Assembly: GCA_030770545.1 (NCBI GenBank)
Contig: CM061105.1
Coordinates: forward strand, 15,304,501-15,368,500
Direction: 5' to 3'
DNA from: Macropodus opercularis
Taxonomy: Eukaryota; Chordata; Actinopteri; Anabantiformes; Osphronemidae
DNA length: 64,000 bases
The notes beneath the pieces are model-generated. The model ran no database searches and was not told the origin of the DNA. It saw only the letters and a list, made by a program, of their open reading frames with translations. Every line of letters starts with the position of its first letter. The first letter of the stretch is position 1. Of the stretch, positions 12,163 through 64,000 are shown piece after piece. Made by a program: the position numbers and the translations under genes.

Positions 12163-12385
12163 TTTATGAGAGGAGGCGCTTCTGGTGGCTGCGGCTGCAC
12201 GAGGCGGACCAATCATGTGGCGCGTGAGCGCCTGGAAACGCGATGGGGGTGCCAGCCGTGAACTCCTCCAATCAATCACGGAGGAACAGAAGGTAGAGAG
12301 ACGGAGACGCGATCGTGCCTGAAACAAACGCACCCATGTTTCTTAAAGAGTTCGTCGGACAGAGATGGAGCTCCGCCCCCTCTCA
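12163..12385 (-). promoter_or_regulatory. Candidate gata6 promoter
   Basis: CATAAA on the minus strand at 12163-12168, two inverted CCAAT boxes (CCAAT on +) near 12210 and 12264, and an Sp1-type GC box (CCGCCCCC on +) near 12373 lie in a GC-rich stretch upstream of the presumed exon 1. Spacing is sensible for a transcription start near 12135. No experimental support is visible. Confidence 0.4.
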
Positions 12386-14281
<1,896 letters not shown>

Positions 14282-17200
14282 ACGAATACATATTTTAATT
14301 TCATCTATCGGCCGTTGCTCACATTATTTTCACACTGTTTTCTTGTGAACTCTCCGCCTCCTGATTGTCCATGTGCCTGATTTTATTGTTTGTCTCTGAC
14401 TCAGTGGGAAAAACACTGAGATCCCAGCTTGACTTTCTGTGAAATGCGGTCACTGAACACACCCTGTTCACGGCGAAGTCTCTGATGACTCCACGGGGAT
14501 TAACGACAAACGACTGTGGCCACGTGTAAAACGCAGGAAAGAGACAATTCAGCTGGAGCCGGGTTCAGATCTTACAGCTGCATTTAGCTGGATGGTCGCG
14601 GTTTACTCACAATGAGACACTTTGGGTAAGGGAATTAAAACCGACTATAACGAAGGAAGGTCCATATTTCAATTCTGATATGGACGCAGAAAAACTAAAA
14701 CTAAAAATAAAAATAAAACATTCATAATATGGATGTTTTGATATTGGTGTTTTTGTGACTTTTAATATAAAACGGTATCTTTATTCACTGGGTGGATTAA
14801 TGGTGTATTAATAAACTCTACAGCTAATCAAGGGCATTTTTTGATTTTAACATTAGTCCGTTTTTTATTATTTAAAATAAACTCTCACCAGCAGCTGTGT
14901 GGCCTCTGTGGCTGTTCTGTTTGTATTGTGTGACATAGGCACAAGGTCTTTAAAAGAAAAAGAACTGAACCTATTTGTGTTTTGTTTGTACAGATCAAAC
15001 TCAAAATAAAAACTAAATTAAAAACATATTTGTGTGTAAATCTACAGGATGAACTCGTTCAATTCAAAAGCCGTTTCCTGTTCTTATGACCTTCGTGTCC
15101 TTTCTGCTGGAGCCTTTAAACACTATTTGTTCGAGTTTTATGGGTTTTATACCGGAGCAGATCTTGCTTCTCCTTGTCCTCACTGAGTGGCGGCTTGTCC
15201 AGAGCTGCAGGGGCAAAGGCTGCTGGGAGGCCGTGAGCGTCAGACTTTCCTGTTTGAAGTGGTAGATGATTAAACGGCCGTGACAGGTGTAAAAGCAACC
15301 TTTGTCATGGTGGCCACGCACCGTCCCTGCTTCCCCGGCTCGCCCCAAACGGAACGACCTGCTCACCTGCCCGGCTGGAGGCTGCAGCATCGTTCGGTGA
15401 CGTGATGAGTGAGTGACAGGTGAACGCACAGTTGGAGGGACACGCGTCTCGCCTGCACCTTGAGATGACGGCAGACTTATCTGTTCACGCTGCTCGTTAT
15501 TTTGGTCTCCAGCAGCCGTTTATCACCCCATGATGTGATATCAGCCTGACACAGACTTCAGGGTTTATTTGACATATTCTCTTAACGCAGGCTCCAACGT
15601 GCTATTTTATTGTAAACTAGTTTTAATCCCTGGTGCTTTTCCTCGAAGGCACCTCTCATACTCCAGATGGCTGGACAAGATTTCACCACAATTACTACGG
15701 CACAAGCAGGAAGGAGAAAGGTGGGCGGTAGATAAACGCTCTCTTCTTTACTTCTCCTCCGTATCTTGGCCAGTTTTCCATGGAAACCAGCTGAGCGGAG
15801 CAGGAACCTGGTGTCTCACGCAGACGAGCTCATCATCCAGACACCCGGCGGCGCTTCTCTCTGCGTCCGCCTCTGGAAAACCGTGCCTCAGCTCTTGCGT
15901 AGACGCCGAGGCCGTGTTATTGTTTCCACTCCGACGTCTCCATCCTGCGGAGCCAGGCCCCTCTCTATATGTTTTGTCTCAGGAGAGAAGGTCAGGCCTG
16001 CGGGACGCTTTGTGACTTTCCCTGAATCAGCTGTTTGGAGGCCCAGCTTGAGAGAAAACAGCCTTGGACTGAAGTGATGTCACTGATAGCGAAGCAGCCA
16101 CAGTTTGGAGCTGAGGCGGCGGCTGTGAGGGGCTTCGGGCGTTGGATAGCGTGGTGTGTAGACTGGCACTGGGCGCATAGACGGAGCAGCTGGTGGACCT
16201 TGCAGTCCCACTGACGCTTTCAAGGTCTAGGAAGACTCAGCTGCTCGCTAGAGCGATACAGAGGAGTCAGATGTGGAAATTAAACAGAGAACGGGGGCGA
16301 AACTAAAGTCACAAACACGATGGGTAAGTCAGGGATGTGTGGAGCAAAGAAAAGACATTTAGCAAAACTCCAGACATGCGTTTTATGATTTGAATGCAGA
16401 AATAGCATGGTTTCCAAATCGCAGCCTGGCTGAGGGGGAAGCGCCAGCGTTTGGCCTTGACCTTCTGTAAATACAGCGAAGGGGAAAATGTGTGCAAATG
16501 TGTCTATAGCTTTTCAGTCTGAAGAACAAATAAGCTCTCTGAGATCTGATAAGATTCCAGTTTCACTCCAAAGGGTCTGGAGCTGCAGCAGACACTTGTC
16601 CTTCCCTGACCGAGCTGCCTCACGCTTAACACGCACACACATTAAACACTCGCCCCGTCTGACTCGGAGGTTTGTGTCGCCCTCTCCTTCACTTTAGTCA
16701 GTTGCCAGACAATGAAAACACTGCGAGGCAGTTTCTATGGCGTGACCAGGCCTTTTGTTTGACCGAACAACATATGCATTCTACATGCTCCAATTATGGT
16801 TTTATCAGATCGCTGTCAAACACACCGATCATGCCCTTTCCTTTGTGCCCTCTCTGACGCTGTGTACTGTACCATGCGGAGCGGTGGCTCGCCGTGTTTG
16901 CATGTTTGCCCTTGGTGGGAGTAGAACACCTCAGACTGGTTCGCGTCCATGTCGGTGGAAAACACGAGGCTCGGTCAAAAGGCAATGTGTCACAGTCTCT
17001 TCCACTTCGCTAACAGATTGGTTTCGAATGGCGAACTTCCTTGTGCGAACATTACTGCAGCTTTAAACCCGAGCTGCGTTTCATCCAGTTGCTGTATCAG
17101 GGTGATCTGCAGCACGTACAGTTAAATCCCTCATTGTGAGTCTCTCCGTAGGTCCTAACAAAAGACGTGGCCGATCTGACTTATCATTGGCTCCGCTCTC

Positions 17201-20190
17201 ACTCGCCACGGCTTCCGTTCAGTGTCAAAGTCACGTCCACATGGCCCAGTCCTTTCTCAAGAATGCTGTTATCACGGCTGAACGTGTATAACCACATTAA
17301 ATATATACAGACCGTGAAGCACACCTGAACTTTATGAAACTGCCTTTTCAAACTAGCGCCAACTTTCCCTAAATTCCGTGGAGTTTGACCCCTGCTGTCA
17401 CGCACCCGAACCCGGACGGCGCGGGGCTTGTTTTGAGAGACGCCGCTCAGAAGCTCAGGCTCCACTAAATCCCGTGTTTACAGATCTGCTAGAAGGCAGC
17501 CTTGTAGCCTAAAGATGCGGCAGGCGGCAGATATCGAGGAGGCCCGAGGCCTGCGGTGGCTGATACCATCCGTGAAACACAACTAGAGCAACAAGATAAT
17601 GCTGGAGTATCAAAGCGATGATGGAGCGCTTGACACAGCGCATATCTAACTCCATGACGTATCTGATAGCACTTTTTCAAATGTGGAACAGTGGTGATGA
17701 AGACCAGGACATGATGTTACCCAGCTTTGGTTTGACCTACATCAGCCTGCTGCAGATCACACGGCAGACGGACCGAGCTGGTCTCTGGCTTCCAAAGCAT
17801 CACTGCCTTCAAGACGTCTGCCTCTACGACAAAATAACAAGATAAACACGTCAAAACAACAACAGGCCGTTATACTTACTTCACTTCTGCCCTAGAAAGG
17901 AACAAGTCTTTTATGCACAATTAATATAATAAACAAAGCAATAATTGAACGTACTGAATACAGCAGTTAAAAATGTTACTAAATGATAATTATCACAAAC
18001 TCTTGTGACATGTCCCTTATTAAAGACAGTAAATGTGGTAGATTATTAACTGTTGTGTCATAAATTCATAACCATCAATGAGAGTTTCCTCCTTCAGCCA
18101 CTGAAACGTAAAGTGTCTACAATAGCGAACTGTTCTCTGATACGTTGCTGTTCCACCGATTTGGAACAAGTCATGGACAGGACTTTGGCTTAATTGTGCT
18201 TATTGTGCCTTTGAGCAAGTTGACACTGACACAGCTGGAGCCGACGTCCTAATGCTGAACTGAACTACCTGCATTCATGCTCAAGGTTATCGGTAGTTAT
18301 TGAGGAGACGTAGATGTTGAGGGCAGCTAATAAAGTGTCTCCTTGCAGAGATTATTGCAGTAAACTTTCACATATAAATCACTAATGAGCGCCTTTATCT
18401 TCGCACTGTTAAGAATCTTACAGCATAACGTAGCATAAGCAAAGCCGTTATCAGGAAAACGTGCTGGCGTGACAGGACAACGCCGGCGTTTCCTCGTGTT
18501 GCCTCAGAGCGAAGCACCTGGAGAGCTACTCGCCAAGGTTTGGGCGCTTCAGGGGCCGGAAAAGATAAAGTTGGCCATGAAGGTTGCTGCGAAGATCCAG
18601 TGAGCGAGAGAACAAACGTGCATGAGTGGGAGAGACGGAAGCAAACAGGTATGAATAGAGGGAGGGAAAGGAAGGAGGAAGAATTATGGGTACGAGGGAG
18701 GCCCGTCTGCAGCAGCGCACGTGGTGAGAGCTGCGGCGCTCAAACGCCTTAGCGGGTCAGCGAGAGGCAGTAATCAGTAACAGCTTTATATGGCTTGTTA
18801 ATAGTTAACGCGGCCCCTAGACGCCGGGGCCCGGGCCCAAGCACCTGCAGCCCCTTTTACAGGCATCATCCACAGAAAGAACAAATACTCGGAATGCTTG
18901 TTGAGCAAATCGGCTGCTTGTGAACCATCTCTTCTGGTACAGGTGTTTGGTGGAAAAGGCTGTTTAACAAGGTTAGAAACAGGAGCCTGAACTTTGTTTT
19001 TGGCTCCATAAAGGCCTGGCATGGTCTGAACACCTTTATTACCCCGTTGTCTTTTGGCTGTTTCAAAACTAGCTCCTGCTTTGCACCGTATCTTTGTGCG
19101 CGAACACACACACACACACACAACCCTCCCAGGGCTCTTGATAAATAAGCTCAGGTCAGGGTAACCTCATGGTGACCCAGTGGCTCCATCTCCTCCAGTG
19201 ACCTCTCTCACCACCTGCTACTAACAGGCCTCGTTCTCTCCCGATTGTTTTTTTTATTCCACGTCTGAGCAGCATTGATCAAGTCTCAAAGTCCAAGAGC
19301 TTGATGCGAACGTAATGGCAGTGACATCAAGAGAGCACTGAGGTGATGTTAATGCCTCTCTACGCGGCCAGATGTGTGTGTGTGTAGTGCAAACAGACCC
19401 TTGTACCGCGGAAGCGAAGCTGGAGCACTCGGCAGTGTAAAAAAATCTGGGCTAATGTCTGTTTCTCTCCCTAAATTGTTTTTTGATAAGGGAATATCTG
19501 GAGATAAGTGTCGTCATTATCCTATCTGTAAACCGGAAGCCAGCTCGACAAATCTCCTCTGTAATCTCACAGGATTCACGAGCAGTAGCTGCGATGGAGA
19601 CGAACGGGAGAAAGCAGACAAGTCTTTCAGCTTGTAAAAATTGATACCATCTTTACATTAAACAAATGACTATCACTAGTCGTTCAGGATGACTTTGGAT
19701 TTGTTGACATATTGGCCTGCTGCTGATAGCCTTCGTCTGTTGCCTAGCGACAGCTTCTCTGTTCACAGCAGCTTTGCCAAAAACTGAAACCTTCTGTGAT
19801 ATTACATTGTCTCATGGAAAACCCCTTCGTGAGGTGGACCTGCACCACAGCAGCAGCAGAGAAAATGTGTGTTTGAGGAAGGAACAGGCTTAAAGCTCAG
19901 AGTTGTTCCCTGACAGAGTGGGGAACTTATTACTAAATGTAGAACTACTCTGTGCTTTGCTTTGTTCTTTGTAATAATCTGAAGAGATTATTTTCGTGTG
20001 GTAGCTTCTTCTCAAGCACCATCAGAATCTACAATTAACCTTGCTGTGAGAATAACTGGCTAAAATTAATCAAATCAAAATAATAAGGAAATAAAAATAT
20101 TGGAGATCAAGTTTTAATAAACCTGTCACTTCCACCAAGTGTCACCTTTCTGGCAGTTTTGAACGGCTACAGAACCTAATCAAACGTCAT
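14282..20190. other. Intergenic sequence between mib1 and gata6, proximal part
   Basis: No recognisable gene. It holds a short CA repeat at about 19103-19122. Open frames on both strands are short and without domains. Confidence 0.5.
19103..19122 (+). repeat. (AC)n microsatellite
   Basis: About nine to ten AC units in the mib1-gata6 intergenic region. Confidence 0.9.
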
Positions 20191-20196
20191 TTGGTT

Positions 20197-20509
20197 CACA
20201 AAGAGCCACAAAGCCACAAAGAGCTTTTATGGCAGTGATCACACTGCAACAGATAATTAACATGATGTATTTGTAATAGGCAGCAAGTTGTGTTGCCATT
20301 ACTTCAAAATTAAACCTTTATTACCTTGTAACTAATTGCCCTCTTGACCGGGTAATTGCAGCCTATTGCTCTACTAATTATCTTGACGTTTGGCCTATTA
20401 CGTTCTTATACTAAACTATTATTATTATTGTTACCAAGCCGTCAGTGTAATTCATAACAACTGGTGATGTGACAATAAGTCAAGCCCACAACTAACGAGA
20501 AGCTAATTA
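20197..20509. promoter_or_regulatory. Possible conserved regulatory element (homeodomain and SOX-like motifs)
   Basis: Three CACAAAG units (20197, 20207, 20215) resemble SOX sites. They are followed by TAATTG at 20333 and 20353 and TAATTA at 20375 and 20504. The density of these motifs in otherwise bland sequence looks like a developmental enhancer, but conservation cannot be judged from one sequence. Confidence 0.25.
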
Positions 20510-23500
20510 AACTGCACTGAGCTGAATGCTGGCCTGCTGCTGCTCGGAAGGTGGGGGCCCTCTGACCTATCTGCTTTCTAAGCGCCACAGAGCCCTGGCA
20601 GCCATCTAACTGTGAGCCCCCCCTCGCTGGTGACCCAGGCTCCCAGGGCTGGTGTTAAGTAAACTTTGTCAGCCGTCCTGCGGCCTCCAGCAGAGAACTG
20701 TCTCCCTGCTCATCAGGAGACCTTCTCCGTGACCCCCTCCTCTCTGCCTCAACATTCCTCCACCTCCCTACCCCCGTCAGCTCCGCCGCCCGTCCATCGC
20801 TTCGGGTCCTGCTCTCTGTCCCAGCAGCCTGTGCGGCCGACTCGTGTCTCCTCCGCTGGAGACAGCCTATCAGGGGCCTCACGTCATCCGTCTCCCAGGA
20901 CCCGACTGACAGGTCAACCTCAGAGATTACTACAACTATCAGAGACGGGGGGGCCTCCCTAAGTGGATGCTCCTTTCTCTCACCATAACACCGGTTGGAA
21001 CCTGCTTTAGGGCTCTGAAGCACTGAAGGGCCCGTTTATCTGCTCTGCTGATTCACTACAAGGTCTGCAGGGACGGCGCAGGACAGCGATAGATCAACGA
21101 TCTTGGTCCGAGAAAACCTCCGAGCTCGATGGTGTTTGCTATAAACATCCGTCCGGTTTCAGCCGGTCGTCTAGCGGGTGTGAAATAGCTGCACAGCTCT
21201 AAGCTGCTATCAAGGTCCACATGCTGTTTTCCCAGGACGCGCTGAGACCTTGACCCTGTTGTTCTCACGAAAGTCCTTCCAGTGCAGGTTAAAAATGTTC
21301 CATTAAAAAAGTGAAAAACATCAAAATCAAATTAATGACTAAACACCACATGGATGTTTCTGGATAACTCTGCATGTGAGGATTATTTTAATACACTAAC
21401 GGGGGAAGAGGGTCAGTTCAGCTTAGCATAAACAGCAGCTCCCAACTCTGGAACGTCAAACAGAGGTTTTACAAGCGTCGTGACTTGGAGCCATTTATTA
21501 TTATTTCCTAAAAACACCAATTTGTCTTTAAACACCGTCTCATTCAGACGGTTGATGTTTTGCCAGCCATGAGATATCTCAGCTTCCTTTAATCAAAAAG
21601 CCTGACACTTTTTTTAACTCCAGCCATGAATGAAGCCGTTGCTGTAGGACTGCATTTTACGTCTACCTTTTTAAAACAGACCTCTCTCTCTGCCAGGTGG
21701 TGTGAAGCTGGCAAAGTCTCAAGCCCTCGTCATCGCTCCCCGTCTGGAACATGGAGCCCTGGGATATTTGTGTATCATGTATTGATTTGGAGGTACAACC
21801 CTCGGCTGTAAAGCAAAGATAAAGAAGTTAGGCATTAACTATTTTTTCCAGGGGTCACTCTGAGCCCGTTTCACATAGCTGAAACCCGAATGCCTGCCAG
21901 TGTGATGGACTCTGGAATATTGATTTTTCTTTTGGAACAAAAAAGCCTTTGCAGTCGGCCTTTCCCTGCGAGCTCAGATAGGGCTGCTACATTCCTGTCT
22001 AGTCCCTCCAAGGTTACGCCTGCCCAGCCGAGGCGAGCACCTGGCAGATGTTTGCTTGTTTTGCTACACAACATTTCTTTGTTGCATTTGCTGCCTCTGT
22101 AGATCCCACTTCTCTAGGAAACGAGACGGATCTGAGGGGCGTTCGGGTCCTCGCCCAGCGCCAGCGGGAGGACGGTGTCGCCGGCAGCACTGTTTGCTTG
22201 ACCCACAGCTAAATGTGATGAAGCTTGCACTTGCTGATTGGCTCCGTCTACCCCACGGTTTTGCATAGCTGCACCGGTGTGAAGTTCATCACATCTACAG
22301 AGGTAACAAACCTGCTGCTGGTGTTTGATTACAACACAAAATCACCAATATCACAACTGAATCTGAATGATTTATACTTTGATTTATACATGATTTAAGG
22401 TGGTTTAGACTCAATAAAATTCGTAGGCTACAGCAATTTCAGCCCATCAGTGTTTTCAATCTCAGCATCAAAAGCACTTGACAGTTTACTGCCCAGGCAA
22501 AGGTTGTCCCTTCACCATTTTATAGAATTATTAAGTAAGCAATTATGATAACCCACTGTTTTAAAGATAATAGGATGATAAGGTTCTGCCAGTGTCGCTC
22601 GCCTGCACGCTGCTCGTCCTGAGAAGAAAATCAATACCTGCTGCACTCAGGTCACTTTGTCCTCTCGTCATCCCAGTTGTTTATCTTACCTGTTGAGCAT
22701 TAAAAGGCCCAGAAGCTCTCCAGAAAATAGCAATAATTATAATATAGAAAAACACACGCGTAGCTGCGTGTTGTAATGACCCTGCTCGGCTAGTGGCATT
22801 TTATCAAAGCTCATAAACCTTGAATGACTATATTGATAAAGACTGTTTAAAGTGTCATTGGAACGATAACATTTGCACTGTAAATGTGGCTGCAGGCTCC
22901 AGCTCCAATCGCGCCGGGGCGATAAGGACGGCACTGAGCGGGGCTACGGGCTCGGGTCACAGGCCACCGAATATTGGACTTTCAGTCATTCAGTTCAAAT
23001 GAATGGAAGCAACAAGATAAACGGTGCAAATGTCTTGTGCAGATGATGCAGTTTGCCCGTGAGCATCAGGCGAGTCCCAGCGCCCCACCCGTACCTTCTA
23101 ACTTCAGAGAAACCCGAGTACGCACACGCATACTGACGTTACTCCAGTTCTCCGCTCTTTGCATCCTACAAACAGAGAGGACGACGAGCGAGTTGACACT
23201 TTGCCCTGATCAGTATCTATGAAGCAATCTATACGTTGCGAGGAGGGATCCGCGTGTGGGAGAGGATAAGTGAGTTTATGGTTTTACTGTGGGAGGTATA
23301 GAGCTGCTGCGTTCACGTGCACACGGCGTGTTTACCGTAACCGCACATCAGGACTGGGGTCAGATTAATAATTGTCACGACGCTGGTCCCTAGATGCGAC
23401 ATATGCACAAACACTCGGTGCCCCACCTCAGGCCCTTCACTTCCTTGAAGAGCGCGTCCAGACAACTGGCCTGCACTTTGCTCGGCCATAAAGCCAGACA

Positions 23501-25560
23501 ATAAATTCAACCAGACTTCTGGACTGTATGACATGAGACACAGAGAGCAGGAGAGGACCTTCAGACAGGGAGCAATCAATTCCTCCAACACGGCAGGATT
23601 TCTCCTCCTTTCTTTATCTGTGTGATAGAACTAAATCTGGAGAACAATTGATTTCCTTGTAATATTAAATGTGCTCCAGATGACTCAAAGTCTTACGGTC
23701 GCACAACATTAAGTAAATGTTTGTTTTCATAGCTTGACCTGCTCTTTAGTCAAACGTCTTTTATTGTCTTTCCAGCTGCTATAGCGCTCGCCAGGGTTCA
23801 CACAAGCTCCAGCTCTGTCTGAAGATATGATAGTAAACTTAAACGGCTGCATTTCTTGCTGGCAGCCAAGGGGAGAATTAACAACTGTTTCAAAGCCTGT
23901 TGCCCTGAAACGACTGCAGGGCAACCGCTGGATGACTGATGGTGTCTATAACTACCTGCCACACCAAAATAGAGCCAGCGGCTTAGTGTAAATTATGCTG
24001 AGGTGTCCTCTGAGCTTCACATATACAGTAGGTGAATCTCTGACAGCACAGCGTTTAGGCGTTGGATGCACTGCCACCTGGTGATGGTTCTTGATACCTG
24101 CATGTCAAAACCTAGAGCTTGACGTTGCAGTAAGAGGAGAATTTTTTCATGTCTGTCAGCTCATGTCTTCAGAATCAGAGCCAAGGGCAGAACATGAACC
24201 CTTCTCCCCTGCCGCACGCTGACTGCAGCAGCAGATGGATGTCACTGACCCTTCTCTGTGATCACAGCAGAGACCCGAAGCCGGGGTCACAGTCGTTTTC
24301 CTGACTCTGGTTGCCCACTCTCCTCACTGGGGGGGGGGGTTCAATTCATCTCTATCTGCTGCTCGGTGAAGCCTGCTAGTGCCGGGGCCACATCACTCAC
24401 GCTCGGCGGGGCAGCTGGCGGATTAACTGACCTCCTGGTGTGGGAGTTAACAACCCCTGCAGCTCAGTCAGCAAACACCGCAGCGTTCGGGCAGCGCAAA
24501 GCAGCAGGCGTGGCGGTCGGGGATGCTCCCCAGGATCAGGCAGCAGCCCGGAGAGAGATAGCGTCGTCTCCGACAGCCTGACAGCCAGTCGGCGTGGCAG
24601 CGTGGGGCTGCCCTCAGAGTGATGGCCGAGCAGCCAGGTCCTGACAATCGCAGTGTTATGACCAAATGTGGCAAGTTTCGCGATTTTAACCAGGACCCCG
24701 GAGATCTACACCCATCTGTGTGAATCAGCTGCACCCTTCACTGTTCTGCTGTGGCCACACGAGTGTGTTACGAGGCTACCAGGCTGGGTCAAGTGTTATC
24801 TGTGCTAGTCTCGAAGTGCACCATTCAATCTATATATAGTTTGTCTTGCTTGTATGTATAACACAGTTATCTGCAAGTAGTTAGCAGCTGCTCCCATTGT
24901 TTTCAGAACAGCTACTTGACTATATAATGAAAGAGCAGCAGGCATGACACCAGCCTGTACAGCAGCTCTCGAGACCTTGTGCCAAGTCCTACAGAGATCT
25001 GAGAGCGTATAAAACGGTGCCAGTTCCCCATAGTCAGTGTGCATTGATGGAGTGAGAGGACGACAGCATGATGAATGGTTTATTTTGAGCCGCTGCACAC
25101 TGCTGCCGCGTGTGAGCCAGGCTCAAAGATGTCCAGGTTATGAATGAACTAGTCAATGAGTTAGAACAGAAACGGCCTTTGGTCATAATTTCTTAGCGGT
25201 GGGGAGAAGCCGTGTGAGATGTCCCGCTGTCAAACTGCTCACTGCGGAAGATGCATCACTCTATTCAGGCCTCTCTGCTGTGTTTTCTTTCCTCCTTGCT
25301 CTTTTCCCGTCCTCTCTCTCCCCGATTAGCATAACTGACCTATCACACTCTGGTGCCGAGTCATTATTAAGTGTTAGCATTTTCAATTATCCCCACACAT
25401 CTCTGCCGCCGTGTCTCCTCCGCCAGGCAGACGCTGCACAGCAGGAGAAAAGCAACAACATGCTAATTCTCAGTCTTCGCAACCACATCCGAGCTCAACT
25501 GGGAAAACAAAAGAAGAGTTAGAGCAAACAAATGGCATTTTTAAATTCCTGTCGTTCATT
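20510..25560. other. Intergenic sequence between mib1 and gata6, distal part
   Basis: No recognisable gene. It holds a G run at about 24329-24339. Small open frames look random. Confidence 0.5.
24329..24339 (+). repeat. Poly-G run (about 11 bases)
   Basis: Homopolymer in the intergenic region; exact length may be uncertain. Confidence 0.8.
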
Positions 25561-25566
25561 TACAAC

Positions 25567-27237
25567 TTTATTTCAGCTATGTGGTTGTTTTTAAAAGCAC
25601 TTATTAGCGATACAGACCGAACAGTTTTCATGATACGTGTCGAGCTGCATGTGTCAGACATTCATGCCAAAAACACTACAGATGCACTTTCAACAGGACA
25701 GCTACAGGTACTGGGAAATAAAAAACAGGCCTTTTCATAACAACCACAGCACGACAACAATGCCATGAAGCGTATTAGTCCTTGTAGCTTTAGGTGTTAT
25801 GTCAGAGAAAAGAACAGAAACTGTACTTAAAAGGTCGCTCAGTGCTAAAAAGAAAAGGCTTTATGGGAACAACGCGGCCACCGCGCTGAGCCTCCACACG
25901 GGCAACTGCCTTTTGAAAGAGGCACGAAAATCAGAGCTGTCCTCCGAAATGAAACACTGGTCAAAGATACCTGACATTTTGACGGCAAAATGTCTGTTTT
26001 TAGTAGCACAAACAAAACAAATTAGGTTTACAGACCTACTTTAGAGAAAAAAGCCTTTACAGACAATTACTACAAAGCTGTTGTCAATCAAAAGCAAAAA
26101 AAATAAACAAAAGTTTCTCAACATTTATATCAAAGCAGAATGTCTGAGAGGCTACATATGAAGAAGGCAGTGAAACCTAGAAATCCTATTTTTGTGGGGC
26201 AGCTATAGAAAATAAATTAGTCAACATTTTCATCGTAGTGTTCTCTTAGATTGTACGCTCTCTAGCTCGATAAACGTTGGTTTTTGTCACAGGAAAGGAA
26301 ATACACTTAAATTAACTGTAATACAAGACAAAGTTTCCCCATACTAGTTTTTGGAAGCGAATGGTACAGAGTCACCAACGGCAGATTAGCGATCGTACAT
26401 ATGGTCAGACAATACCATCAATTCTTGAAACAATTCAACATGAAGCTGTGACCAGATCAGTGTGTAAAACAGGACAGGAGCTGGACGGGTCCGTCATGAG
26501 TCGGTCATCGGTCTTGTTACAGCCTGGTAAACAACTATGGGCATGTTGTGCTACATGGCAGTCACATTAATCGACCCGAGCTCAGTGAACCTCAAGAGTC
26601 AGCTCGAAAAGGTTTGATTCTAACCCAGCTTTTCTAGTGCAAAACTGCCCAACATCTGCAGACAGTGCATCACAACATGAAGCTACAACACTCACTGTAA
26701 CAGGAATGTGTCACAAACCTGCCATACTGACATGAAAGTAAGCTTCCAATACCAGAACACTTGCATAAAGCTTTACAAATCCAGTAAAACCTGACTGCAG
26801 CTGGCTTCAACAGCGACCGACACATGTGAACTCTACAGGAAATGTAACGGACGACTGCGCCTTCTCTGTATTTTGAGTTTCAGAGCGACATCCAAACTTG
26901 GGCTTTTGTCCGCAAGTTCATACCCAAAACAGTGAGTCTGAAGGTGGAAACACCACCTTGTACATAAAAACAAGATCCATGTATCGGGTGAAACAAGAAA
27001 ATGGATGGTAGGTGGGAGAAAAGAAGAGTGACACGCATCTGGCTTGCTCAACGCCAGACTGAGAATAAAATGAAGTTCATATTTTTTCCTTGTTTCGGAA
27101 ATTCCATGTGAACACAGTCCAACCCACTGTTGGCTGGACGACTGGGGCTGTGAGGACAGTCGAGCAACAGCCTCAGCTGCTGCCGCCGGTGTGGCCGTGT
27201 TCGCGTAAGAGTTTCGAGGGGAGATCTGTCAGGGGAG
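25567..27237 (-). other. mib1: Probable mib1 3' untranslated region
   Basis: This is AT-rich sequence downstream of the mib1 stop codon. The first clear AATAAA I find on the minus strand is at 25567-25572 (TTTATT on +), which would give a 3'UTR of about 1.65 kb. An earlier non-canonical signal could be used instead. Confidence 0.45.

Positions 27238-64000
<36,763 letters not shown>

Noticed and set aside
11739..12212. 157-codon minus-strand frame as an independent gene
   Set aside because: It spans the inferred gata6 exon 1 and runs into intron 1; only the part up to 12064 could be relevant, as noted in a finding.

Overview
This is vertebrate nuclear DNA, almost certainly from a ray-finned (teleost) fish. 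Genes are split by GT-AG introns, most long reading frames are chance, and simple repeats are scattered through it. The two protein genes I recognise are fish-like versions of mib1 and gata6. Both lie on the minus strand, head to tail, mib1 upstream of gata6. MIB1 and GATA6 are neighbours in the same orientation in human too, so this is a conserved linkage block. I cannot name the species.

Layout by coordinate. 1-7.6 kb: non-coding sequence downstream of gata6. 7.6-12.3 kb: gata6, with six coding exons (8218-11398), a probable non-coding first exon ending at 12064, a candidate promoter near 12.13-12.38 kb, and GATA motifs in the first intron. 12.4-25.5 kb: intergenic, with a 33-copy TAA repeat and one stretch rich in homeodomain-type and SOX-like motifs. 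25.5-64 kb: mib1, running off the right edge. Its last twenty coding exons are visible, from the second MIB/HERC2 domain to the stop codon at 27238. The exons for the first MIB/HERC2 domain and the ZZ finger lie beyond 64000.

A single 21.6-kb mib1 intron (33539-55161) holds, on the opposite (+) strand, the muscle microRNA pair mir-1 (47021-47107) and mir-133a (50495-50582). This is the arrangement of human mir-1-2/mir-133a-1. Muscle-type motifs (CAGCTG E-boxes, a perfect MEF2 site, CArG-like sequences) lie upstream of and between the two hairpins.

Functionally, Mib1 is the RING E3 ligase that ubiquitinates Delta/Jagged ligands to allow Notch signalling, Gata6 is a cardiac and endoderm transcription factor, and miR-1/miR-133a act in heart and skeletal muscle. 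Points worth a second look: a 24-codon in-frame cassette exon in mib1 with tandem CAGCAG acceptors, a GC-AG intron, an (Asp)11 run coded by a GAT repeat, a likely GATA autoregulatory cluster in gata6 intron 1, and the candidate muscle control elements. I found nothing that looks like a wholly new gene system. Every exon boundary was read by eye from splice sites, frame continuity and remembered family sequence; no alignment was run.
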